This document shows, one piece after another, positions 54,912-64,000 of a stretch of 64,000 nt of DNA (position 1 is the first letter of the stretch; every line of letters begins with the position of its first letter). Location of the stretch: the NCBI GenBank assembly GCA_024703915.1, contig CP087969.1, positions 3,906,001 to 3,970,000 on the forward strand, in the 5' to 3' direction. The position numbers were made by a program, and so were the translations under genes. Under the pieces are notes generated by a model. The model had not been told where the DNA came from. It made no database searches and was given only the letters and a program-made list of their open reading frames with translations. The DNA comes from Massilia sp. H-1 (GTDB lineage Bacteria > Pseudomonadota > Gammaproteobacteria > Burkholderiales > Burkholderiaceae_D).

Positions 54912-56346
54912 AACCATTGATCCTGTGCGCCATGCTGGCGCTGGCTGGCTGCAGCACCGTCGGCAGCGACTTCGTCGAACCGGCAGCGGACGCCGCGCCC
55001 GCCTGGCGCCACGGCGCCGTCCCGGCCGACAGCGCGCGTCTTCCCGCCACCTGGTGGACCGTGTTCGGCGACGACACCCTGAATGCGCTGGAAGAGCGCG
55101 CCGTGCCTGCGCGACAACGCGGGCGTCAAAGCCAGCGCCCAGCGTCTGCTGCAGGCGCAGGCGCAGCTGTCGAATCTGAAAAGCGCGCAGGGTCCGACCG
55201 TGACCGCGGGCGTCTCGGCGGCCAACTCGCGCACCTCGGCCGAAACGGCCCAGGCGCTGGCGCTGGGCGGCCGCTCGATCAAGGGCGACAACTACACTGC
55301 TTAGCCTGTCGCTGTCCTACGAACTCGATCTGTGGGGCCGCGTGAAGCGCGTGGTCGAAGCGGCCGATGCCCAGGCGCTGGCCACCCAGAACGACCGTGA
55401 CGGCGTGATCCTGCTGCTGTCAGCCCAAGTGGCGCACACCTACTGGCAGCTGCGCGGGGCTGGACGCCGAACTGGTGATCCTGACCCAGGCGCTCAAAGC
55501 GCGCCCGAAGCGCAGGACGTGGTCGAAGCGCGTCTGAACGGCGGCCTGACCAATGAACTGGACGTGGCGCGCGCCCGCATCGAGCGCGCCAATGCCGAAG
55601 CCGACCTGCACGAAGTGCAGCGTCAGCGCAATCTGCTCGAACACAGCCTGGCGGTGCTGACCGGCGTGTCGCCAAGTTCGGCCCTGATCGCCGCGCGCGA
55701 CACGGCCGTGCTGCCCGAGCCATGCGGCCATTCCGGTCGGCCTGCTAAGCCAGCCTGCTGGCGCAGCGTCCCGACCTGGCCGCCAGCGTGGCCAGGCCTG
55801 CGCGCGGCCAATGCCCAGGTGGCGGTGGCCGAAGGCGCCTTCTACCCATCGCTCAGCCTGACCGGCAACTTCGGCTACGCGTCGGAGAGCCTGTCGAATC
55901 TGGCCAGCGGCGGCGCGCGCCAGTTCTCGATTGGCCCGCTGGCACTGTCGCTGCCGATCTTCGACGGTGGCCGCAACAAGTCGAACCTGGCCATGGCCAA
56001 GGCGCGCTACGGCGAAGCGATCGCCAACCACGAAGGCAAGCTGCTGACCGCGCTGCGCGAAGTGGAAGACGCGCTGTCGGACGTGCAGCAGCGCCAGAAA
56101 CAGGGACAGGTGCAGGCCCAGTCGCAGGAAGCGGCAGCGCGCGGGTACTGGTTGCCAGCGCGTTACGAGCGCGGCCTGTCGATCTACCTGGACGTGACCG
56201 ATGCCCAGCGCAGTTCGCTGGCTGCCGACCGCGCCGCCGCCCAGATCCGCACCCAGCGCCTGCTGGCAGCGGTGGCCGTCGCCCGTTCGCTGGGCGCCGG
56301 CTGGACGCCGCAAGCGCCGGTCGCCACCATCGCCAACGCCAAATAA
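54908..56346 (+). CDS. NodT/OprM-type outer-membrane efflux lipoprotein
   Basis: About 475 residues. MKPLILCAMLALAGCS has a lipobox (LAGC). LPATWWTVFGDDTLNALEERA, SLSYELDLWGRVKR, and GNFGYASESLSNLASGG with PLALSLPIFDGGRNKSNL mark the two outer-membrane-factor repeats. It forms the exit channel for the EmrAB-like pump encoded upstream (ATGA overlap). GGAGAAGC precedes the ATG. Breaks at about 55110, 55299-55305, 55457 and 55743. Confidence 0.9.
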
Positions 56347-56373
56347 TCCGTTCCAGCAATTAGTTCCACATTC

Positions 56374-56492
56374 GGGGTCAGACCTCAATTCTGCAATTCT
56401 TGCAGAATTGAGGTCTGACCCCGATTTGCATTGGCGGGAAAAGTGGTCTGACCCCTGTTTGCAGGAAACTTAGTCTGACCCCGATTTGCATT
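56374..56492. repeat. GGGGTCAG-core palindromic repeat cluster
   Basis: Perfect 22-base arms at 56374-56395 and 56401-56422 around a 5-base loop. Two further TCTGACCCC units, each followed by a TTTGCA box, lie at about 56444 and 56475. It is a composite REP-like element directly after the efflux operon. The core recurs at 7831 and 35757. Confidence 0.8.
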
Positions 56493-56530
56493 TACAATCG
56501 CTGTCATTGCCATCCCGATCACAAGGACCC

Positions 56531-58249
56531 ATGAAGAACTTACTCGCCCCCATCCTGTTCGCATTTGGCGCCAGCGCTGCGCAGGCGGCTGCGCCCGCAC
56601 CGCACGTGGCGACCGTTCCTGAACTGCATGCCATGGCCAAGCGCTATGCGCCAGTCGACTTGCGTGCCGATACCTCGGCCCTGTCCATGCGCGACAAGGC
56701 CGCCATCATCAAGCTGATCGAGGCGGCCAAGATTGTCGATACGCTCCAGCTGCGCCAGCGCTGGGCCTAAGCAACGAGGCGCTGTGGACGGTGCTCAAGA
56801 AGGACAAGTCGGCGCTGGGCAAGGCCCGTCTCGATTATTTCTGGCTCAACAAGGGACCGTGGTCGATCCTCGATGACCACCAGTCCTTCATGCTTAAGCC
56901 GATTTCAAGGGCATCAAGATTCCGGCCAAGAAGCCGGAAGCGGCCAATTTCTACCCGGTAGCGCCACCAAGGAAGCGCTCGAGGCGTGGATGAATGCGCT
57001 GCCACCAAAGGACAAGGAAGAAGCCCAGTGGTTCTTCACGACCGTGCGCACTGGCGCCGACGGCAAGTTCAAGACCGTCAAGTATTCCGAGGAATACAAG
57101 GCCGAGCTGACCAGGCTGGCAGCGCTGCTGCGCGAGGCGGCCGCCTCCACTGACAACGCGTCGCTCAAAAAGTTCCTGACCTTGCGCGCCGACGCCTTCC
57201 TGTCCAACGATTACCTGGCCTCGGACTTCGCCTGGATGGACCTCGATTCGCCGGTCGACATCACGATCGGCCCTTACGAGACCTATAACGACGAGCTGTT
57301 CGGCTACAAGGCCGCGTTCGAAGCCTACGTGTCGATCCGCGACCAGAAAGAGACGAGCAAGCTCGACTTCTTCAGCAAGCACATGCAGGAGCTGGAAGAC
57401 AATCTGCCGCTCGACAAGAAATACCGCAATCCGAAGGTGGGCGCGCTGGCGCCGATGGTGGTGGTCAACCAGGTGTATGGCGCCGGTGACGGCAACATGG
57501 GCGTGCAGACCGCAGCCTACAACCTGCCCAACGACGAGCGCATCATCAGCGCCCGCGGTTCCAAGCGCATCATGCTCAAGAATATTCAGGAAGCGAAGTT
57601 CCAGTCGACCCTGACGCCAATCGCCAAGCTGGTGCTGCGTCCCGATGCGCAGGCCGATCTCGATTTCGATTCCTTCTTCACGCATATCCTGGCGCATGAA
57701 ATCACGCACGGCCTCGGTCCCCACATCACCACCAACGGTGGCAAGGAATCGACCCCGCGCCAGGACTTGAAGGATACCTACTCGACCATCGAGGAAGCCA
57801 AGGCCGACATGGCTTAGCCTGTGGGCGCTCGCCTACATGATGGACAAGGGCCAGCTCAAGGACACGCTGGGGCAGGGCGAGAAGGCCGAGCGCAAGCTGT
57901 ACAACACCTTCCTCGCGTCGGCCTTCCGTACCCTGCATTTCGGCCTGACCGATTCGCACGCGCGCGCATGGCGATCCAGCTTAATTATCTGCTCGACAAG
58001 GGCGCTTTCGTGTCGCACGGCGACGGCACCTTCTCGACCGATTTTGCCAGGATCAAGCAGGCGGTGACGGACTTGAACCGCGAGTTCCTGACCATCGAGG
58101 CGACCGGCGACTACAAGCGCGCCCAGGACATGATGAACAAGTACATCGTGATCCGTCCGGACGTGCAAAAGGCGCTCGACAAGATGAAGGTCGTGCCGAA
58201 CGATATCCGTCCGGCCTTCACGACGGCGGCCAGCCTGCAGAAGAAATAA
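56531..58249 (+). CDS. Exported M49-like (dipeptidyl peptidase III-like) metallopeptidase
   Basis: About 570 residues. Signal peptide MKNLLAPILFAFGASAAQAA. LAHEITHGLGPH is the zinc motif and EEAKADMAGLWAL, about 35 residues later, provides the third ligand, as EExxAE/D does in the M49 family. The classic M49 motif is HExxGH; this one is HEITH, a five-residue form I have seen in bacterial exported relatives. Likely a periplasmic peptidase. Breaks at scars 56764, 56893 and 57812-57818, and near 56958 and 57963. Confidence 0.78.
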
Positions 58250-58267
58250 CAGGCTGACATGGTAAAA

Positions 58268-58297
58268 AAAAAAACCACGGTGCGCCGTGGTTTTTTT
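58268..58297 (+). terminator. Rho-independent terminator
   Basis: AAACCACGG, TGCG, CCGTGG and a run of T, 19 bases after the M49-like gene. Confidence 0.9.
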
Positions 58298-58405
58298 ACG
58301 TCGGAACTTTATGAAGCTGTTAAGCAAACGCGGTCGCCTGCCCAAAAGTTGGTGCATCCCAATAAATTGCCGATTAGCATGGAACCATCCTTTGAGGAAA
58401 CTGCC

Positions 58406-59097
58406 ATGCTGAAGACCTTCCTGACCGTGTCGCTTGCCATCGCCCCCTTGTTTGCCCACGCTTAAGCGCCCAGCTGACCGAGATGGAGATGCGCTGGCTC
58501 AAGGCAGCCGCGCCGGTGCTGGCCCATGCCCAGCGCATCGGCTTGCCGATCGATATCACGGTGCAACCGGTGGCCGGTCCGAACGATGTGCCGCTGGCAA
58601 TGGGATTTGCCGACGGCCGCTGCAAGCTGGTGCTGTCGATGCGCGGCAATCCGAACGCGGAAAGCGTCCTGGACAAGGTGGCGGAAGCCGACCGCCCGGT
58701 CCTGATGGAGGCGATGGCCGCGCACGAAGTGGGCCACTGCTGGCGCGTGGTGCAAGGGCGCTGGCATGCGCTGCCTACTAACTTTGTCGAGACCGGCGAC
58801 GAGCGCGCCGACGATCCGGCCCTCTTGGTCGAGGCCAAGGCAATGCGCGAAAACCGGCGCGAAGAAGGTTACGCCGATCTGGTCGCCCTGGCCTGGACCC
58901 AGCGCTACCACCCCGACAGCTACAGCAAGACCCACGCCTGGCTGAGCGCCTTGCGCGACGACCAGCCGGTGTCCGGCAGCGGCCACGATACCCGCGCCTG
59001 GGTGCGCCTGGCAGGCAAGGGCAGCGTGTTCGCGCAGACCGCCTCGCCGTTCGAGGATGTGGCGGCGATCTGGCGCGCCAGGCCTGCTCAGCGATGA
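58406..59097 (+). CDS. Exported HEVGH protein, first of a tandem pair
   Basis: About 228 residues. Signal peptide MLKTFLTVSLAIAPLFAHA. EAMAAHEVGHCWRVVQG is a zinc-peptidase-like HExxH; EEGYADLVALAW about 60 residues later could supply the third ligand. FADGRCKLVLSMRGNPNAESVLDKV lies before the motif. Family not recognised. Its stop overlaps the start of the similar second gene (ATGA). Scar at 58460-58467, within the signal-peptide end. Confidence 0.72.
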
Positions 59098-59753
59098 ATA
59101 AATGGCTGTGTGCGCTGGCGCTGCTGGCTTAAGCACGCCGCTGGTCTGGCGCCCAGTCGCCCGTGCCCGCCACCGAAGCCCAATGGATTGCCGCCGCCAG
59201 TGCCGCGGTTGCTTTCGGCCAGGCGCGCGGCATGCCGATCGCGCTGGAAGTGCAGGGCGGCGACGGCCTGTCCGGCCACACCCCGGTCGGCATCTGGAGC
59301 GAGAACGGACGCTGCACGCTGGTGGTCTCGGCGCGCGACAATCCGACCGCCGACCGGGTCAGCGCGATGGTCGATCCGGCCGTGCTCGCGCTGTTCCTGG
59401 CCGGCGCCGCGATGCATGAAGTCGGGCATTGCCACCGCCGCCTGCAAGGCTATCCCCACAATGAAAAGCTGTTGCCCGTGGTGGCCTGGATGGCGCCGGT
59501 GCGGCGCTGGTTCACGCGCCGCATCCTGACCGAGGAAGCCTACGCCGACATGACCGAAGTGGCCTGGCTGGCACGCTACCATCCGGCCCAGTATGGCGCG
59601 GTGATGCGCGAGATCGTCAAGGTGCGCACGCATTTCCGTGAACCCAAGCACGATACCTTGCCCTGGCTCGACCGGGCCCTCGCTGCTGGCCCGCAAGACG
59701 ACGGGCGTGACTTGTTTTTGCTGGCGGACATGCATCTGGCCCGGGTCCGATAA
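59094..59753 (+). CDS. Exported HEVGH protein, second of a tandem pair
   Basis: About 218 residues. A short hydrophobic start (MNKWLCALALLAG), then WSENGRCTLVVSARDNPTADRVSAMV, AAMHEVGHCHRRLQGYP, and TEEAYADMTEVAWLARYHPAQY, each matching the upstream protein in the same order (for example ARDNPTADRV against MRGNPNAESV). So the two are tandem paralogues with HEVGH and EE[GA]YAD. Probably periplasmic metallopeptidases; activity unproven. Scar at 59128-59135 and a frame change before residue 25. Confidence 0.72.
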
Positions 59754-59841
59754 TTTGCCTTCGTATGTACGTTGTCGCACAGATTACAGGCTGCCTTTGG
59801 CAGTTAAATCGTGTACCACAACCATACAAAGGGACACCACC

Positions 59842-60774
59842 ATGAAACCATTCGTTGCTACCCTGCTGGCCACCGCCCTGTCCGCCGCCTGCGCGAGCGC
59901 CTATGCCGCCGGTCCCGACCAGGCCACCTACCGCACCATGACCCAGAAGGCCACCGCCGACTTCAAGCTGGCCGCCGCCAAGTGCACTGGTATGAGCGGC
60001 AACGAACGCGCCGTGTGCGTCGAAGAAGCCAAGGTCGCCCGGGCACGCGCCAACGCCGACGCCGTCGCTCATTACAACAATACCCTCAAGGCGCGCAGCT
60101 CGCCCGTAATGCGCTGGCCAATGCCGAATATGCGCTGGCCAAGGTCCGGTGCGCAGTGAGCACGGGCGCCGAGCAAGACAGCTGCCTGGCAAATGCCCGC
60201 TCGGCGCATGTGGCCGCGCTGGCCGACGTCAAGGCTGACCGCGAGCTGCGCGTGGCCGCCAACGCCGCCGTGGACGACAAGGGCCTGGTCGCCAATGCCC
60301 GCACCAGCGATCCGGCCAAGGCCGCCGCGGTCGACAAATGCGCCCAGATCGTTTAGCCAGCCGACCACCGGCTGCCTGATCGACAACAAGGACAGCAGCG
60401 TGGCCGCCGCCGCGGCCACCACCCCGCAAGCGGGCGCGACGGTTGCGCAAAAGACTGAAAACATGGCTGAGGCCGCGGTAGACAAGACCAAGGAGGTCGC
60501 CACCAATATCATTAAGCAAGACCGAACAAGTGGTAAAGAACGCCGCCACCAAGACCGGCAAGGTGGTCGCCGATTCGGTGATCACCACCAAGATCAAGGC
60601 CGATCTGTTCAAGGAGCCGGAACTGTCGGCCATGTCGATTCACGTGGAGACGGAAAAGGCGTGGTCATGCTGAGCGGCTTTGTCGACAGCAAGGCCGATG
60701 CCGAGAAGGCCGTGCGTCTGGCCAAGAGCGTGGACGGCGTGACCCGGGTCGAGAGCGCCATCAAGGTCAAGTAA
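59842..60774 (+). CDS. Exported BON-domain protein with Cys-pair repeats
   Basis: About 310 residues. Signal peptide MKPFVATLLATALSAACASAYA. The N-terminal two thirds holds three Cys pairs spaced 10-13 residues (CTGMSGNERAVC, CAVSTGAEQDSC, CAQI...TTGC), the first two followed by helical Ala-rich stretches, suggesting a repeated module. The C-terminus is a BON domain (KIKADLFKEPELSAMSIHVETEKGVVMLSGFVDS), which binds membranes and is typical of OsmY-like periplasmic stress proteins. Breaks near 60097, 60352 and 60516. Confidence 0.75.
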
Positions 60775-60801
60775 GCGGCCATACCATCAGCGGTGCCGCG
60801 C

Positions 60802-60843
60802 ACGCGTGACTGCCATGCCCATTGTGGCATTGCAGTCACGCGT
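60802..60843. terminator. Long hairpin after the BON gene
   Basis: ACGCGTGACTGCCATGCC pairs with GTGGCATTGCAGTCACGCGT around CATT, with one or two mismatches. No T run follows, so termination is uncertain; it could be a processing or stabilising hairpin. Confidence 0.45.
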
Positions 60844-60899
60844 TCATGCGCACTCAGCAAATAAGTGGGACGCGGGCGGGGCCCGGGTATAATTTTCTC

Positions 60900-61739
60900 G
60901 TGAACAGACTAGAAGCCTTCGGATACATTGCCGCCCAAGCCGCGCGTGGGGAGATCAGTCTCCCGACCAGCGTGAACGCCGCCTTGCGCCTGCAACTTGC
61001 CCTCGACAACCCCGATTGTCATATTGAAGACGCCATCAAACTGGTGTTGGGCGAACCTCAGCTGGCCGCGCGAACCGTTGCGCTGGCCAATTCCGCCGCA
61101 TTCAACCGCAATGGCGACGCGCCGATCACCAATGTGCGCGCGGCCGTCATGCGGGTCGGTTACCGCAGCCTGCAGACCCTGGTTGCCAGCCTGGTGGTGC
61201 GCCAGTTCGGCGCCCGCATCGTCGATCCGGTGCTGCGCGCCAAGGCCGAGCAATTGTGGGAACACACCGCCCACGTGGCCGCCCTGTGCTCGGTGATCGC
61301 GCGCCGCGTGACCTTCGTCAATCCCGATACCGCCATGTTCGCCGCCATCGTGCACGAGGTGGGCGGCTTCTATCTGCTCTCGCGCGCCGACGAATTCCCC
61401 GGCCTGCTGGACGACGATCCCGAAAAATGGGCCGAGCTGTGCGAGGAAGTCGTCAGCCGCGAAGTGCTCAAGAAGCTGTCGGTGCCGGAGCCGGTCGCCA
61501 ATGCCATCCTGGCGCTGCGCGACGGCTGGCTGACCATGCCGCCCAGCACCCTGCTCGACACGCTGCTGCTGGCCAACCAGTTCGCACCGGTGGCCTCGCC
61601 GCTGGGCACGGCACCAGCCAACATGCCGGAGCATGCCGACTCGGTCCTCGATTTCGTGATCGACGACGCCACCTTGCAAAGCATCCTGCAAGAGTCGGAA
61701 GACGAGGTCAAATCGATGAGCGCGGCGCTGCTGGTCTAG
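60900..61739 (+). CDS. HDOD-domain signalling protein
   Basis: About 279 residues, unbroken, GTG start. LPTSVNAALRLQLALDNPDCHIEDAIKLVLGEPQLAARTVALANSAAF is the HDOD domain start; LWEHTAHVAALCSVIARRV and FAAIVHEVGGFYLL follow. HDOD proteins are HD-domain relatives that lack catalytic residues and act in signalling or stress. Its stop overlaps the stop of the convergent YdcF-like gene (CTAG). Confidence 0.85.
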   Translation: MNRLEAFGYIAAQAARGEISLPTSVNAALRLQLALDNPDCHIEDAIKLVLGEPQLAARTVALANSAAFNRNGDAPITNVRAAVMRVGYRSLQTLVASLVVRQFGARIVDPVLRAKAEQLWEHTAHVAALCSVIARRVTFVNPDTAMFAAIVHEVGGFYLLSRADEFPGLLDDDPEKWAELCEEVVSREVLKKLSVPEPVANAILALRDGWLTMPPSTLLDTLLLANQFAPVASPLGTAPANMPEHADSVLDFVIDDATLQSILQESEDEVKSMSAALLV

Positions 61740-62512
61740 TTCGGCCGCGCCTGCCAGCGATACCACCCCAGTCCTATCCACTCGTGGACAGCATAGTACG
61801 AGCGGTATAAGCCGCTCGCGCTGGGCACCAGCATCCACGGACTCCAGCGCGCGAATAGAACAGCGTCGGCGCGGCCACCACCGTCAGCCCGTTGCGCTCG
61901 AACGCTTCTTTCGAGCGCGGCATGTGCATGGCGTGCGTGACCAGCAGCACGCGCGTCACGCCAGCGGCCTTGAGCATGCGCGCACTGTATTCGGCATTCT
62001 CGGCCGTGGTGCGCGACTTGTCTTCCACCCATTTGACGGGCGTCTTGAAATCGTCGCGCAGGGTGCGTGCCAGGGCCTCGCCCAGCGTGCGTTCGCTGGT
62101 CGCGCCCGGTTCGATGCCGCCGCTGACCAGGATCGGCAATCCGGTGGCATGCTGCAGGTAGGCCGCGTACTGCACCCGGACCAGGCCGACGGCATCGGGC
62201 ACGTCCTGCCCTTCATACTCGGGCGCGCGTTCGACGCTGCTCGCGCTCAGCACGACAATGGCCTGGGCGCCCGTGTCCTTGAATGAGCTCAGGGGCGCGG
62301 TCAGGTCTTCGAGCGGGCGCACCAGCAGCAGCGCGCTAAGCATTGGTCGAGATCAGGATCAGGGTGAGCACGCCGACCCGGCTGACCAGGCTGCCGAAGG
62401 CGGGCCAGCGGCGGCGCAGCAGGTAGCCGAAGGCAATCAGCAGAAGCAGGCACATCGGCGGCATGATGAGGACACGGAGCGCGGTGCCTAAGCCAGTTCG
62501 GTCAGGTTCATG
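61737..62512 (-). CDS. YdcF/ElyC/SanA-like membrane protein (DUF218)
   Basis: About 255 residues. Two N-terminal membrane helices (MCLLLLIAFGYLL and GVLTLILISTN), then the DUF218 domain: AIVVLSASSVERAPEYEG, LPILVSGGIEPG (metal or ligand loop), SRTTAENAEYSARML and LVTHAMHMPRSKEAFER. The family acts in envelope polysaccharide metabolism (ElyC, SanA). Breaks at scars 62335 and 62487 and near 61850. Confidence 0.8.
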
Positions 62513-62631
62513 ATGGGATTCGTGGTGGAGGTGTGCGATTATCGCAGGAACCGGCGCGCTTATTTAGCGCCAGATATTTTCCCATCCGGGTAGACTTCTT
62601 GATACATTGATAAAAACCGTGGGAGACGCGC

Positions 62632-63511
62632 ATGAAATGGGAAGGTAATCATGAAAGCGACAACGTGGAAGACCGGCGCGGGCAGGGCGGTGGTGGTGGC
62701 GGCTTCGGACTGGGCGGGCGTTCGATCGGCATCGGTACCGTCGTGATCGCCCTGATCGGATCGGCCGTGTTTGGGGTCAATCCGCTGACCATGCTGAACA
62801 TGCTCAGCGGCGGTGGCGCGAGCGGACCGGTGGTGCAGCAGGGCCCGCAGCCGCAAGGCCCGGCCAACGACCGCCAGACGCGTTTCGTGCGCACCGTGCT
62901 GGCCGATACCGAAGACGTCTGGAGCAAGCTGTTCGCCGAGCGCGGCGCCAGCTACCAGAAGCCCAAGCTGGTCATTTATTCGGATGCCACGCCGACCGCC
63001 TGCGGCACCGGCCAGAGCGCCAGCGGACCGTTTTATTGCCCGTCCGATGCTGACGTCTATATTGACCTGAGCTTTTATACCCTGATGCAGGAGCGCTTCG
63101 GCGTGTCCGGCGAGTTCGCCCAGGCCTATGTGATCGCGCACGAGGTCGGTCACCATGTGCAAAACCAGCTCGGCATTTCCGACAAGGTGCACGCGGCGCG
63201 CCAGCGCAGCAGCGAACGCGAAGCCAATGCCATGTCGGTGCGGCTGGAATTGCAGGCCGACTGCTTCAGCCGGCGTGTGGGCCTTCCATGGCAACCAGGC
63301 GCGCGGCATCCTCGAGCAGGGCGATGTGGAATCGGCGCTCAAGGCGGCCACGGCCATCGGCGACGACGCGCTGCAGCGCCAGTCGCGCGGCGCGGTGGTG
63401 CCCGATTCGTTTACCCATGGTTCCTCCGAGCAGCGCGTGCGTTGGTTCAGCAAGGGGCTCGAAAAAGGCCAGATCGAACAGTGCAATACCTTCGAGGTGC
63501 GCCAGCTCTAG
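62632..63511 (+). CDS. YpfJ-type neutral zinc metallopeptidase
   Basis: About 292 residues. [24 protein letters not shown], then one membrane helix ([17 protein letters not shown]) and the peptidase domain with [13 protein letters not shown] (zinc motif) and [14 protein letters not shown] (third ligand) after removal of an extra A at about 63269, which precedes an intact GCCGGC. GGGAGACG lies before the ATG. Membrane-anchored protease, substrate unknown. Confidence 0.88.
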
Positions 63512-63529
63512 GGCTGGAGTGCGACAGTC

Positions 63530-63565
63530 AAAGAGCGGCCGGGTCATACTTGCCGCTCTTTTTGT
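63530..63565 (+). terminator. Rho-independent terminator
   Basis: AAAGAGCGGC paired with GCCGCTCTTT, 12-base loop, followed by T run. Confidence 0.85.
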
Positions 63566-63665
63566 TTTCCGCATGAAAAATGCGATGCTTGTATTAAATG
63601 TACTATTGGGCAATACTCTCGCCCATCGTCCCGCGTCAGGGGCCCTTTCTCCCGCCAGGAGCGCG

Positions 63666-64000
63666 TCATGAAATCGCTGTTAGCCGTCACCATTTGCCTG
63701 TTGTCCCTGCTGTTCGCGGCCCTACCCGGCATGGCGGCGGCGCCGGTCGTCTTGACACCGAAAGAGCTCATCATGACCGACCTCACGGTGGGCAAGGGGG
63801 CGGTCGCGGGGGCGGGCAGCACCGTGACCATTCATTACACCGGGTGGCTGTACTCGCCCAAGGCGCCTAAGCTGCGCGGCAATAAGTTCGACAGCTCAGT
63901 AGGCAGCGCGCCGTTCAGCTTCAAGGTCGGCTCCGGCACCGTGATCCGCGGCTGGGACGAGGGGGTGCGCGGCATGAAAGTCGGCGGCAAACGCCAGTTG
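63666..64000 (+). CDS. FKBP-type peptidyl-prolyl isomerase, N-terminal part
   Basis: The first 110 or so residues; runs off the right edge. Signal peptide MKSLLAVTICLLSLLFAALPGMAAA, then LIMTDLTVGKGAVAGAGSTVTIHYTGWLY, FDSSVGSAPFSFKVGSGTVIRGWDEGVRGMKVGGKR, the FKBP core with active-site Tyr, Asp and Trp. A periplasmic proline isomerase. Scar at 63865-63872 (expected Pro-Ala). Confidence 0.92.

Overview
The window is high-GC (roughly two thirds GC by eye), densely coded proteobacterial chromosome. It looks like a member of the Oxalobacteraceae (Massilia/Duganella/Telluria group, Burkholderiales). Pointers are the aceE-aceF-lpdA order with a lipoyl domain fused to LpdA, glucokinase fused to an RpiR-type regulator, a zapB-like/zapA/6S RNA block, a small Trp-rich protein of the Burkholderiales type, a PEP-CTERM protein, and a TonB-receptor-based maltodextrin locus. 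I see no tRNA, rRNA, CRISPR, prophage or insertion sequence.

Layout. 1-27309 is mainly a starch/maltodextrin utilisation region. It holds three minus-strand secreted glycosidase genes, a TonB-dependent receptor, two MFS sugar transporters, phosphoglucomutase, a secreted alpha-amylase, two copies of a glucokinase-RpiR fusion, a pullulanase-type debranching enzyme, a POT transporter and a GH13 alpha-glucosidase. Inside it, 7924-11076 carries unrelated genes: a small membrane protein, a DEAD-box RNA helicase, a tyrosine-phosphatase-like protein and a lipoprotein. Polymer is probably cut outside or in the periplasm, imported as oligosaccharide, and hydrolysed and phosphorylated inside. 27312-42394 is core genome: PEP-CTERM protein, groESL with a CIRCE element, zapB-like/zapA/6S RNA, EVE protein, chemoreceptor, TauE-type permease, lgt, cytochrome c, a branched-chain amino acid binding protein, holC, oligopeptidase A and folD. 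42604-48569 is the pyruvate dehydrogenase operon, bounded downstream and interrupted by palindromic dispersed repeats. 48707-56346 holds katG, a TetR regulator and an EmrAB/NodT-type efflux system. 56531-64000 holds an M49-like peptidase, a tandem pair of small HEVGH proteins, a BON-domain protein, an HDOD protein, a YdcF-like protein, a YpfJ-type metallopeptidase and the start of an FKBP isomerase.

The dominant anomaly is in the sequence itself. Nearly every long gene, including groEL, aceE, lpdA, folD and lgt, is broken by a short recurrent string (GCTTAAGC, GCCTAAGC, GCTTAGC, GCTTAGGC, GCTTCTAC, GCTAGAAGC and relatives). It adds 1-3 bases and usually a TAA or TAG. Where the protein family fixes the frame, the original is consistently GCCGGC. 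Intact GCCGGC is left only 11 times where about 70 would be expected. I read this as systematic miscalling of a modified GCCGGC motif, most likely in single-molecule data, and not as gene decay. Coordinates below are therefore given for whole genes across the breaks, and 'broken' genes are treated as probably functional.

The second notable signal is a 15-bp palindrome, TGTAGTnnnACTACA. It recurs at the maltodextrin promoters and resembles a HexR/RpiR operator, so the two glucokinase-RpiR fusion proteins encoded in the same locus are the obvious candidate regulators.
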